A stretch of 64,000 nt of DNA. Source: an uncultured Eubacteriales bacterium (GTDB lineage Bacteria; Bacillota; Clostridia; Oscillospirales; Acutalibacteraceae). Shown piece by piece: positions 24,846 to 32,613 of this stretch. The stretch is from positions 1 through 64,000 of the forward strand of contig CAKVEP010000009.1 in the NCBI GenBank assembly GCA_934729465.1. The letters run 5' to 3'. How positions within the stretch are numbered: position 1 is the first letter of the stretch; the number at the start of each line of letters is the position of its first letter. The translations under genes and the position numbers were made by a program. Below the pieces are notes generated by a model that saw nothing but the letters and a program-made list of their open reading frames with translations, was not told the origin of the DNA and made no database searches.

Positions 24846-26294
24846 TTGAACGAGATAACCAAAGGCAAAGTTTTAAACGCTGTTTTAGACAGCAGACTGT
24901 TTAGAATTGTTTACTTGATAACACTCTCCCTTGAAATGATAGCTTTTTGCGATAAGTTCGCCATAATATTAAGGTGTGGTGTGCTTGTTTGGGGAGCTTT
25001 TATATTGGTATTTAGATTTATTGTCAGCAAGAGAGCTTTTAAGGTTAAGTATAAATGGTTGTTGTGGTCTTTTGTTGCGGTTCAAGTTTTAACGTCTGTT
25101 TGGAATATGTCGAGAGATTTCCTGCCTAATATGGTGTTTGCGTATCACAGTATGGTCTGCTTTTTCATATTTTACGGGATGAGTCAGGAAAAGAGCCACG
25201 AAGAAATAGAAAAAGAAATGGTGTTTTTATTTAAGTATTTCATTGTGTTTTCGACCGTTACTTCTTTTATAGGAATAAATGTTGCGGTGTTTACGGCGCA
25301 GCTACAAGTGGGGGACTACTTTTTAGGTATTTTACGAAACAGGCTTATCGGTATACATACTAATTCTAATCTTCTGGCGTTTAGCAATATAGTGGCTATA
25401 TTTTCTTTGGACGTTATTAAAGACAGTCATTTGAGGTGGAAATACAATGAAAAATTCTTTAACAGGTTTTGGGGTGCATTGTGTTTCGGAATAAACTTCT
25501 TATCACTGTTTTTGTCGGATTCGAATGCATCGTTTTTATTCATTGTTGCTTATTTTACGGTTAGGATATTTTACAATAATTTTATGAATTACAAGGAATT
25601 TAAGTTTTCTGAATTTTTAAGAGGAAATCTTTTAATGCTTGTATTTAGCACTCTTATGATATCAGGGTCGTTTTTCCTTAGGGACGTTAGTCAGGATATA
25701 ATAGGGATTGTTATAAATGACGTTCATGAGATAGAAGAACCTGTTACGGATAATGTACCATTAAAGGCGGAGTCTGAGACTGAAACTGAGATGGAGTCTG
25801 AAACCGATAGTGAGCCGTCTTATGACAGCGAAGAGAAAATAACCATAGGCAGAGAAAATTACGACGTCAGCAGCGGAAGGATAACACTGTTTAAGCAAGG
25901 GTTAAAGCTGTTTAGGGTTAATCCTATAATAGGAATAGGAAGAGGAAATCTTGTTAGGTTTGGGGATAAGTATTTAGAAAACGGATTGATTTTCTCGGAT
26001 TTACATAACAGCTATTTAACTATACTTGTGTGTAATGGGATAGTGGGCTTTTTATTATTTGCGGCGTTTTTGGCTTTGACTGCAAAGGATATGTGTAAAT
26101 ACTTATTTAAGTTTTCGTGTAGGAGAGATTCAGGCATATACTCAAAATTGTTTGCGGCAGTAGTGGCGTATTGTGCGTATAGCGTGTTTGAAAAGGCAAT
26201 CCTTTCAGAAATAACGTTTATGGTTGTGTTTTTCTGGCTTATACTCGGATATGCTGTGTCTTACATGAATAATGGACTCAAAGAAGAATTATAA
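24846..26294 (+). CDS. O-antigen-ligase/polymerase-like membrane protein
   Basis: The 482-residue polytopic protein starts at TTG after GGTAGGTG. It has about ten transmembrane segments, and the Wzy/WaaL-type motif GIGRGNLVRFG plus FSDLHNSYLTILVCNGIVGF near the C-terminus, with the catalytic-type His in LHNS. Just before it is the large outer loop. That loop holds an acidic run (about 309-333, ESETETEMESETDSEPSYDS), unusual for the family. It probably polymerises or transfers the glycan started by the upstream genes. Confidence 0.85.
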   Translation: MNEITKGKVLNAVLDSRLFRIVYLITLSLEMIAFCDKFAIILRCGVLVWGAFILVFRFIVSKRAFKVKYKWLLWSFVAVQVLTSVWNMSRDFLPNMVFAYHSMVCFFIFYGMSQEKSHEEIEKEMVFLFKYFIVFSTVTSFIGINVAVFTAQLQVGDYFLGILRNRLIGIHTNSNLLAFSNIVAIFSLDVIKDSHLRWKYNEKFFNRFWGALCFGINFLSLFLSDSNASFLFIVAYFTVRIFYNNFMNYKEFKFSEFLRGNLLMLVFSTLMISGSFFLRDVSQDIIGIVINDVHEIEEPVTDNVPLKAESETETEMESETDSEPSYDSEEKITIGRENYDVSSGRITLFKQGLKLFRVNPIIGIGRGNLVRFGDKYLENGLIFSDLHNSYLTILVCNGIVGFLLFAAFLALTAKDMCKYLFKFSCRRDSGIYSKLFAAVVAYCAYSVFEKAILSEITFMVVFFWLILGYAVSYMNNGLKEEL

Positions 26295-26335
26295 TAAAAT
26301 AGTTTTTATCTAACAAAAGAGACGGAGGATGATAT

Positions 26336-28240
26336 ATGAAGGACGGTTTTTTTAGGGTTGCTAGTGCCACACCCGATATTAAGGTTTCAGACACGGTTTA
26401 TAATGCGGATAAAATAATAGAATTAATAAAAAAAGCAGCGTCTTATGAAGTGAATTTTGTCGTGTTTCCGGAGCTGTGCATTACGGGTTACACATGCGGA
26501 GATTTATTTTTTCAAGAACAGCTTTTAATCAGCGCAGAGACAGCATTGATGCGTATTTGTGATGAAACTAAAGATATTGATATTATATCGGTTGTTGGGC
26601 TGCCTTACAAAAGCGGAACGATTTTGTATAACTGTGCGGTGGTTATTTACAAAGGCGAAATTCTTGGGTTTGTCCCTAAGATGTATATTCCCAATTACTC
26701 TGAGTTTTACGAAAAGAGATATTTTTCCCCGGGCTGCGATTACAAAGTTGAAAAATTTAACGGTAAAGAAGTTCCTCTTGGAAGCAGAATTATATTCGAA
26801 TGTGAAAACTTGCCTTATATAAAAATCGGAATAGAAGTGTGTGAAGATTTATGGTCTTTAATTCCGCCGTCTTGTTACCTCTCGAGAGATGGGGCAAATA
26901 TTATTGGAAATCCTTCTGCCAGCAATGAGTATGTTGGTAAATCGAAAAGTAGAAGAGATTTGGTTGTTATGCAATCGTCGAAGCTTATAGCGGCTTATGT
27001 TTACTCCAGCTCTGGGATAGGCGAGTCTACTACCGACATGGTTTTTTCAGGTCACAATATAATAGCTGAATACGGCGAGGTTTTGAAGGAGTCTGAAAGG
27101 TTTAAAAACGAGCTTATATACACTGACGTAGATTTACAAAAACTTGAAAATGAGAAAAGTAAGTTAAAGAGGTTTCCAAATCAAGAGCAGGTTCACAAGG
27201 TTTATTTTAAGATGGAGCCTAAAAATTTAAAGCTCTGCCGTGAGATAGATAAAATGCCTTTTGTGTCTTTAGACGAAAAAGAGCTAAACGAAAGCTGCGA
27301 GGAGATATTAAAGCTACAATCGATAGGTCTTGCAACAAGACTTAGGCATATAGGCTGTGAGAAGGTAGTTGTGGGACTTTCCGGGGGGCTTGATTCAACA
27401 TTAGCTTTGCTTGTATGCGTTAGGACGTTCGACATGCTAAAATTGAGCCGAAAGGGAATAATTGCAGTTACTATGCCTTGTTTTGGTACAAGCGAACGTA
27501 CTTTAAAAAATGCTAAAAATTTAGCTTCAGCATATGATGTAACGCTTAAGAAGGTGCCTATTGCAAGGTCTGTTAACGAACATTTCTCGTCTATACAGCA
27601 GCCCGACGACTGTTTTGATGTGGTTTATGAGAACGTCCAAGCAAGGGAACGCACTCAAATTCTTATGAGCATCGCAAACAAGGAAAAGGGAATTGTTATT
27701 GGGACGGGCGATTTATCAGAGCTTGCTTTGGGATGGTCAACTTACAATGGTGACCATATGTCTATGTATGCGGTTAACGCTTCTGTTCCTAAAACCATTG
27801 TTAGGTACCTTATAAACTATGAATCCATGCATCAATTTATAGGGTATAAGAATGTTTTGGACAATATTCTCAATTTAACCATAAGTCCGGAGCTCGTTCC
27901 TGCAGATAAAAATGGTAAGTTGCAGTCCACTGAGGATATTATAGGACCTTATGAACTTCACGATTTCTTTATTTATTATTTTTTAAGATATGGTTTTACA
28001 CCACTTAAAATATGTAGACTGGCGGAAAAGGCTTTTGAGGGAGTTTACAAAAGGGAAGAAATAACAAAATGGCTGAAGGTATTTTTAAAGAGGTTTTTTG
28101 CAAATCAATTTAAAAGGTCTTGTATGCCAGACTCGCCGAAAGTGTGTGAAATAACGCTGTCGCCGAGGGGAGACTTCCGTATGCCGAGCGACGCTTGCGT
28201 TGAAGACTGGTTAAGGGAACTCGAGGAGCAAAATTTATAG
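26336..28240 (+). CDS. nadE: Glutamine-dependent NAD+ synthetase
   Basis: The last step of NAD synthesis. The 634 residues comprise an N-terminal nitrilase-like glutaminase domain (about 1-270) and a C-terminal synthetase domain. The glutaminase triad is seen as Glu in FPELCITGY, Lys in VPKMYIPNYSEF and Cys in EVCEDLW. The synthetase has the PP-loop GLSGGLDSTLALL (about 348-360) and GTGDLSELALGWSTYNGDH. GGAGGATGA precedes the ATG. The two domains supply and channel ammonia. It is co-directional with the glycan genes, 41 bases on, without a visible terminator between. Confidence 0.96.
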   Translation: MKDGFFRVASATPDIKVSDTVYNADKIIELIKKAASYEVNFVVFPELCITGYTCGDLFFQEQLLISAETALMRICDETKDIDIISVVGLPYKSGTILYNCAVVIYKGEILGFVPKMYIPNYSEFYEKRYFSPGCDYKVEKFNGKEVPLGSRIIFECENLPYIKIGIEVCEDLWSLIPPSCYLSRDGANIIGNPSASNEYVGKSKSRRDLVVMQSSKLIAAYVYSSSGIGESTTDMVFSGHNIIAEYGEVLKESERFKNELIYTDVDLQKLENEKSKLKRFPNQEQVHKVYFKMEPKNLKLCREIDKMPFVSLDEKELNESCEEILKLQSIGLATRLRHIGCEKVVVGLSGGLDSTLALLVCVRTFDMLKLSRKGIIAVTMPCFGTSERTLKNAKNLASAYDVTLKKVPIARSVNEHFSSIQQPDDCFDVVYENVQARERTQILMSIANKEKGIVIGTGDLSELALGWSTYNGDHMSMYAVNASVPKTIVRYLINYESMHQFIGYKNVLDNILNLTISPELVPADKNGKLQSTEDIIGPYELHDFFIYYFLRYGFTPLKICRLAEKAFEGVYKREEITKWLKVFLKRFFANQFKRSCMPDSPKVCEITLSPRGDFRMPSDACVEDWLRELEEQNL

Positions 28241-28449
28241 GTAAAACACACTCTGTGCTTTATGATTTAAAGCGTGGGGTGTATTATTATGCTTTTACAA
28301 GCTCTGGATGTTTACAAGAGGTAGTTAAGGTGATAGAATAAGGTTGTCATTTTACAGAAAATACTAATATTTTTTAAAAAATAAAATGTATAATATTAAA
28401 GACTAAAAATTAAATATTAAAGTATCAAATAAAATTAGGGGGAAATACA

Positions 28450-31400
28450 GTGCGTAGAATTAAAAAGACAATGGATGGAAATAGTGCGGCGGCGTATGTT
28501 TCTTATGCGTTTACCGACGTTGCGGCGATATATCCTATAACTCCGTCTTCGGTTATGGCAGACGAGGTTGATAAATACTCAGCTGCTAATAAAAAGAATT
28601 TGTTTGGAAGACAAGTTCAGGTAACAGAAATGCAGTCTGAAGCAGGGGCTGCGGGGGCTGTACACGGAGCGTTGGCTGCCGGCGCTCTTACAACCACTTA
28701 CACAGCTTCTCAAGGACTTTTACTTATGATACCAAATATGTATAAAATGGCAGGAGAGCTTCTCCCAAGTGTGATACATGTTTCGGCGAGGACAGTTGCA
28801 ACTCATGCTTTGTCTATATTCGGCGACCACTCAGACATATACGCTTGTAGACAAACCGGTTATGCCATGCTTTGTTCTAATAGTCCACAGGAAGTCATGG
28901 ATTTAACCGCTGTTGCACATTTGTCGGCAATTAAAGGAAGAGTCCCGTTTTTACACTTCTTTGATGGATTTCGCACTTCTCATGAAATTCAAAAGGTGTC
29001 GGTTTGGGATTACGATGATTTAGCTCAGATGCTTGACTTTGATGCTGTTGAACAGTTTAGAAAACGTTCGCTTAATCCCGAACATCCTGTGATTCGAGGG
29101 ACGGCTCAAAATGATGATATTTACTTCCAAGCAAGGGAAGCGAGTAATAAGTATTACGACGCTTTGCCTCAGACGGTTGTTGATTACATGAACAAAGTAA
29201 ACGAGAAAATCGGAACTGACTATAAGCCGTTTAACTACTACGGTGATGAAAACGCCGAAAGGGTTATAATTGCCATGGGTTCAGTGTGTGAAACGCTTGA
29301 GGAGGTTGTTGATTATCTAAACAAAAAAGGTGAAAAAGTTGGTCTTGTTAAGGTCAGGCTTTACAGACCGTTTGTACCTAAATTTTTGGCGGACGTTCTT
29401 CCTAAGAGTGTTAAGAAGATAACTGTGTTAGACAGAACCAAGGAACCCGGTTCTATCGGCGAGCCTCTTTATTTGGACGTTTTAGCGGCGATGTCTGAAT
29501 TTTGCTCAGAGGGAATTAGTCTTTACAGCGGAAGATACGGGTTAAGCTCTAAAGATACAACCCCTAGTCAATTAATCTGTGTGTATGAAAACATGAAGTG
29601 TGACGACGGTAAAAAACGTTTTACTATCGGTATAAACGATGATGTTACATATTTATCACTCAATCCCAAAAAAGAAATTAACACTACCCCTCTGGGTACA
29701 ATTTCATGTAAGTTTTGGGGCCTCGGCTCTGATGGAACCGTTGGAGCAAACAAAAACACGATTAAGATAATTGGCGACAATACTGATAAATACGTTCAGG
29801 GATACTTTGCCTATGATTCTAAGAAATCAGGTGGTTTAACGTTGTCGCATTTAAGGTTCGGGAATAAACCGATAAAGTCAACTTATTATATAAGTCAAGC
29901 GGATTTTGTGGCGTGTCATAACCCGTCTTATGTCCATAAATACGACATGGTACAAGACTTAAAGCAAAACGGAAAATTTTTATTGAACTGCGGTTGGACA
30001 GACCAACAATTAGAACAATTTTTACCTGATAAAATGAAGAAATGTATAGCAGAGAAAAACATCGATTTTTACACAATAGACGGTATTAAAATAGGAAAAG
30101 AAATAGGTCTTGGCGGAAGAATAAACACTATTTTACAGTCTGCTTTCTTCAGAATAATGAACATTATTCCGTGTGAAAAGGCTGTTAACCTCATGAAAGA
30201 GGCTGCCTCGAAAACATACGGTAGGAAAGGTGAAAAGGTGGTTTCAATGAATCACCTTGCTATAGACAGGGGACTTACTGGGTTACATAAGGTAAATGTG
30301 CCGGAATCGTGGAGTAAAATTAATGTAAATAAAGACAGTGTTAATGACATTAAAGATGGTGACTCTAAGCTGCTTGATTATGTAAACACAATCCAAGAAC
30401 CTGTGAATGAGTGCAAGGGGAACGAGCTCCCTGTTTCGGCTTTTGTTGACCACGCTGATGGTACTGTTCCGCTGGGGTCTGCTGCTTTTGAAAAAAGAGG
30501 AGTTGCTATTGACGTTCCGGAATGGACACCTGAAAATTGTGTACAGTGTAATTTTTGTTCTTATGTTTGTCCTCACGCTGTCGTCAGACCTTGCGTTATG
30601 ACAGACGAAGAGTTAAGCAAAGCTCCCAAAAATACAAAATCTAAAAAAATGATGGGATTACCCGGTCTTAATTTTACAGTTAGCATTTCAACTCTTGACT
30701 GTACGGGCTGCGGAAATTGTGCTCAGGTTTGTCCGGGGATGAGGGGAAACAAGGCTTTGACTATGAAACCTATGCATACTCAGCTTGACAGTCAGATGAC
30801 GTTTGACTACTGTGAGAATATTCCCACAAAGGAGCAGGTCTTTGAGAAGTTTAAAGAAACAACCGTAAAAGGAAGTCAATTTAAGAAACCTCTTCTTGAG
30901 TTTTCGGGAGCGTGCGGCGGCTGTGGAGAACCTTCATACGCCAAGCTTGCCACTCAACTCTTTGGCGACAGAATGTATATAGCAAATGCTACGGGTTGTT
31001 CATCAATATGGGGAGCTTCTGCTCCATCAACGCCTTACACCGTTAATAAAGACGGTCACGGACCTGCATGGCAAAATTCCTTGTTTGAAGACAATGCAGA
31101 ATTTGGGTTTGGTATGGAATTAGCTCAAAAGTCTATTAGAAGTCAGCTTTGTTCCTACGTTAATGAAATAAAGCAAATTTGTGAAGATGAAAATTTAAGA
31201 CAGAGCTGTGAAAATTATTTAAGTTCTTTAAACAGCGGAAAAGAAAACAAAAAAGCCTCTATTGAACTTTTAGCGGGGCTTGAGGCGTTTACTTCAGACA
31301 GTAAGATAGGAACTCTGGCTAAGAAAATAATTAAGGATAAAAACTATCTTAGCAAAAAATCAATTTGGATGTTCGGCGGCGACGGCTGGGCTTACGACAT

Positions 31401-32010
31401 TGGTTTTGGTGGTTTAGACCATGTTATAGCGTCGGGAGAAGACGTTAATATTTTAGTGTTTGACACAGAGGTGTATTCAAATACCGGGGGTCAGGCTTCT
31501 AAAGCAACGCCTGTTGGCTCTGTGGCACAATTTGCGTGTTCGGGCAAGGCTACTAAGAAAAAAGACCTTGCTGCTATAGCTATGTCTTACGGCTATGTGT
31601 ATGTTGCACAGGTGTCCATGGGAGCGGACTACAATCAATGTATTAAAGCTTTCGTTGAGGCTGAAAGTTATAGTGGTCCGTCGATAATTATAGCGTATTC
31701 ACCGTGTGTGAACCACGGAATAAAGGGCGGAATGGGGCTGACTCAACAAGAGGAAAAGCTAGCAGTTACAAGCGGTTACTGGAACCTTTTCAGATTTGAC
31801 CCAAGACGTAAAGATAATGGAGAAAATCCGTTTGTGTTAGATAGTAAACCTCCTAAGGATAAATACAAAGATTTTATAATGAACGAGGTAAGATACAGTT
31901 CACTTTTGAAGTCTTTCCCTGAAAGAGCTGAGAAGTTATTTAACGAAGCGGAGAAAAACGCCGAGGAAAAATACAAAACTTTAGAAGAATTAGCTAAAAA
32001 TGATAAATAA
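28450..32010 (+). CDS. nifJ: Pyruvate:ferredoxin (flavodoxin) oxidoreductase
   Basis: This single-chain 1186-residue enzyme oxidises pyruvate to acetyl-CoA and reduces ferredoxin, the core of anaerobic energy metabolism. Domain order: POR N-terminal TPP-pyrimidine domain (DGNSAAAYVSYAFTDVAAIY, about 8-27), transketolase C-like (about 260-400), gamma domain (about 420-620), an insert, then two 4Fe-4S sites (Cys697 in CVQCNFCSYVCP, and CTGCGNCAQVCP near 750). The TPP-binding domain follows (CGGCGEPSYAK; GGDGWAYDIGFGGLDH). GTG start behind GGGGGAAA. The 209 bp upstream contain an imperfect hairpin (28244-28283) but no certain promoter. All cluster ligands present. Confidence 0.97.
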   Translation: MRRIKKTMDGNSAAAYVSYAFTDVAAIYPITPSSVMADEVDKYSAANKKNLFGRQVQVTEMQSEAGAAGAVHGALAAGALTTTYTASQGLLLMIPNMYKMAGELLPSVIHVSARTVATHALSIFGDHSDIYACRQTGYAMLCSNSPQEVMDLTAVAHLSAIKGRVPFLHFFDGFRTSHEIQKVSVWDYDDLAQMLDFDAVEQFRKRSLNPEHPVIRGTAQNDDIYFQAREASNKYYDALPQTVVDYMNKVNEKIGTDYKPFNYYGDENAERVIIAMGSVCETLEEVVDYLNKKGEKVGLVKVRLYRPFVPKFLADVLPKSVKKITVLDRTKEPGSIGEPLYLDVLAAMSEFCSEGISLYSGRYGLSSKDTTPSQLICVYENMKCDDGKKRFTIGINDDVTYLSLNPKKEINTTPLGTISCKFWGLGSDGTVGANKNTIKIIGDNTDKYVQGYFAYDSKKSGGLTLSHLRFGNKPIKSTYYISQADFVACHNPSYVHKYDMVQDLKQNGKFLLNCGWTDQQLEQFLPDKMKKCIAEKNIDFYTIDGIKIGKEIGLGGRINTILQSAFFRIMNIIPCEKAVNLMKEAASKTYGRKGEKVVSMNHLAIDRGLTGLHKVNVPESWSKINVNKDSVNDIKDGDSKLLDYVNTIQEPVNECKGNELPVSAFVDHADGTVPLGSAAFEKRGVAIDVPEWTPENCVQCNFCSYVCPHAVVRPCVMTDEELSKAPKNTKSKKMMGLPGLNFTVSISTLDCTGCGNCAQVCPGMRGNKALTMKPMHTQLDSQMTFDYCENIPTKEQVFEKFKETTVKGSQFKKPLLEFSGACGGCGEPSYAKLATQLFGDRMYIANATGCSSIWGASAPSTPYTVNKDGHGPAWQNSLFEDNAEFGFGMELAQKSIRSQLCSYVNEIKQICEDENLRQSCENYLSSLNSGKENKKASIELLAGLEAFTSDSKIGTLAKKIIKDKNYLSKKSIWMFGGDGWAYDIGFGGLDHVIASGEDVNILVFDTEVYSNTGGQASKATPVGSVAQFACSGKATKKKDLAAIAMSYGYVYVAQVSMGADYNQCIKAFVEAESYSGPSIIIAYSPCVNHGIKGGMGLTQQEEKLAVTSGYWNLFRFDPRRKDNGENPFVLDSKPPKDKYKDFIMNEVRYSSLLKSFPERAEKLFNEAEKNAEEKYKTLEELAKNDK

Positions 32011-32035
32011 TTTATCATTTAAACAATTTGAAGAC

Positions 32036-32066
32036 TTGACAAAAAGTTAAAAAATGTTAATATTAT
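32036..32066 (+). promoter_or_regulatory. Possible promoter of the secreted protein pair
   Basis: TTGACA (32036-32041) with TATTAT (32061-32066) at a long 19-base spacing. Confidence 0.45.
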
Positions 32067-32102
32067 ATTGTAAATGTTAAAGTATGAATTGGGGAGTTTT
32101 AG

Positions 32103-32588
32103 TTGAGAAATTGTTTTAAAGGTGTAGTTAAAAGTTTTGCTTGCATGTGTTTATTAGTAGCGGGGTTAGGTTTTAGTTGTAAGGCGGTAGATTTACAAAA
32201 TCCTAAGCTGAGTAGGGTTTGTGCTATGAGAACCCAAAATTTTTTTAAAAGCTTATGGATTTATGCACAATACGACGATAATAGTATAGAATTTTTGTAT
32301 CCGATTTCAATTGAACAATTCATAAACTGTAGGGATATTGGAGAGGAAGACGATAATTTTGACGAATTAAGCACTAAGGTTCATGAATATTTAAATAATG
32401 AAGAAAGTTTAGCGGCTGAACAAAAAATATTAGAATATAATTTAGATTATATTCATCAAAACCGTGAAGACGTTGAAGAAAGCGTTAAACAACAAATTCA
32501 AGAAAGTACTAATAAAATTGATGTGATGGAATGCAAAAGGTTATCTTTAATAAAGAAAATAAATAATTATTTAATCGTAAAAATGTAA
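32103..32588 (+). CDS. Secreted protein of unknown function
   Basis: The 161-residue product starts at TTG, 7 bases after GGGGAG. It has a signal peptide (VVKSFACMCLLVAGLGFSCKA, cut near residue 29). The mature part is acidic and helical (KVHEYLNNEESLAAEQKILE, then EDVEESVKQQIQES), perhaps a short coiled coil. A lipobox is not convincing. It shares a transcript with the M16C peptidase, 25 bases downstream, which is also secreted, so a substrate, chaperone or inhibitor role is possible. Function unknown. Confidence 0.65.
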   Translation: MRNCFKGVVKSFACMCLLVAGLGFSCKAVDLQNPKLSRVCAMRTQNFFKSLWIYAQYDDNSIEFLYPISIEQFINCRDIGEEDDNFDELSTKVHEYLNNEESLAAEQKILEYNLDYIHQNREDVEESVKQQIQESTNKIDVMECKRLSLIKKINNYLIVKM

Positions 32589-32613
32589 AATTAAATTAGG
32601 GGAGTGACCTGGT

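Noticed and set aside
28244..28283. Terminator between nadE and nifJ
   Set aside because: The stem is imperfect and the following sequence lacks a T-run; mentioned only as a hairpin in the nifJ entry.
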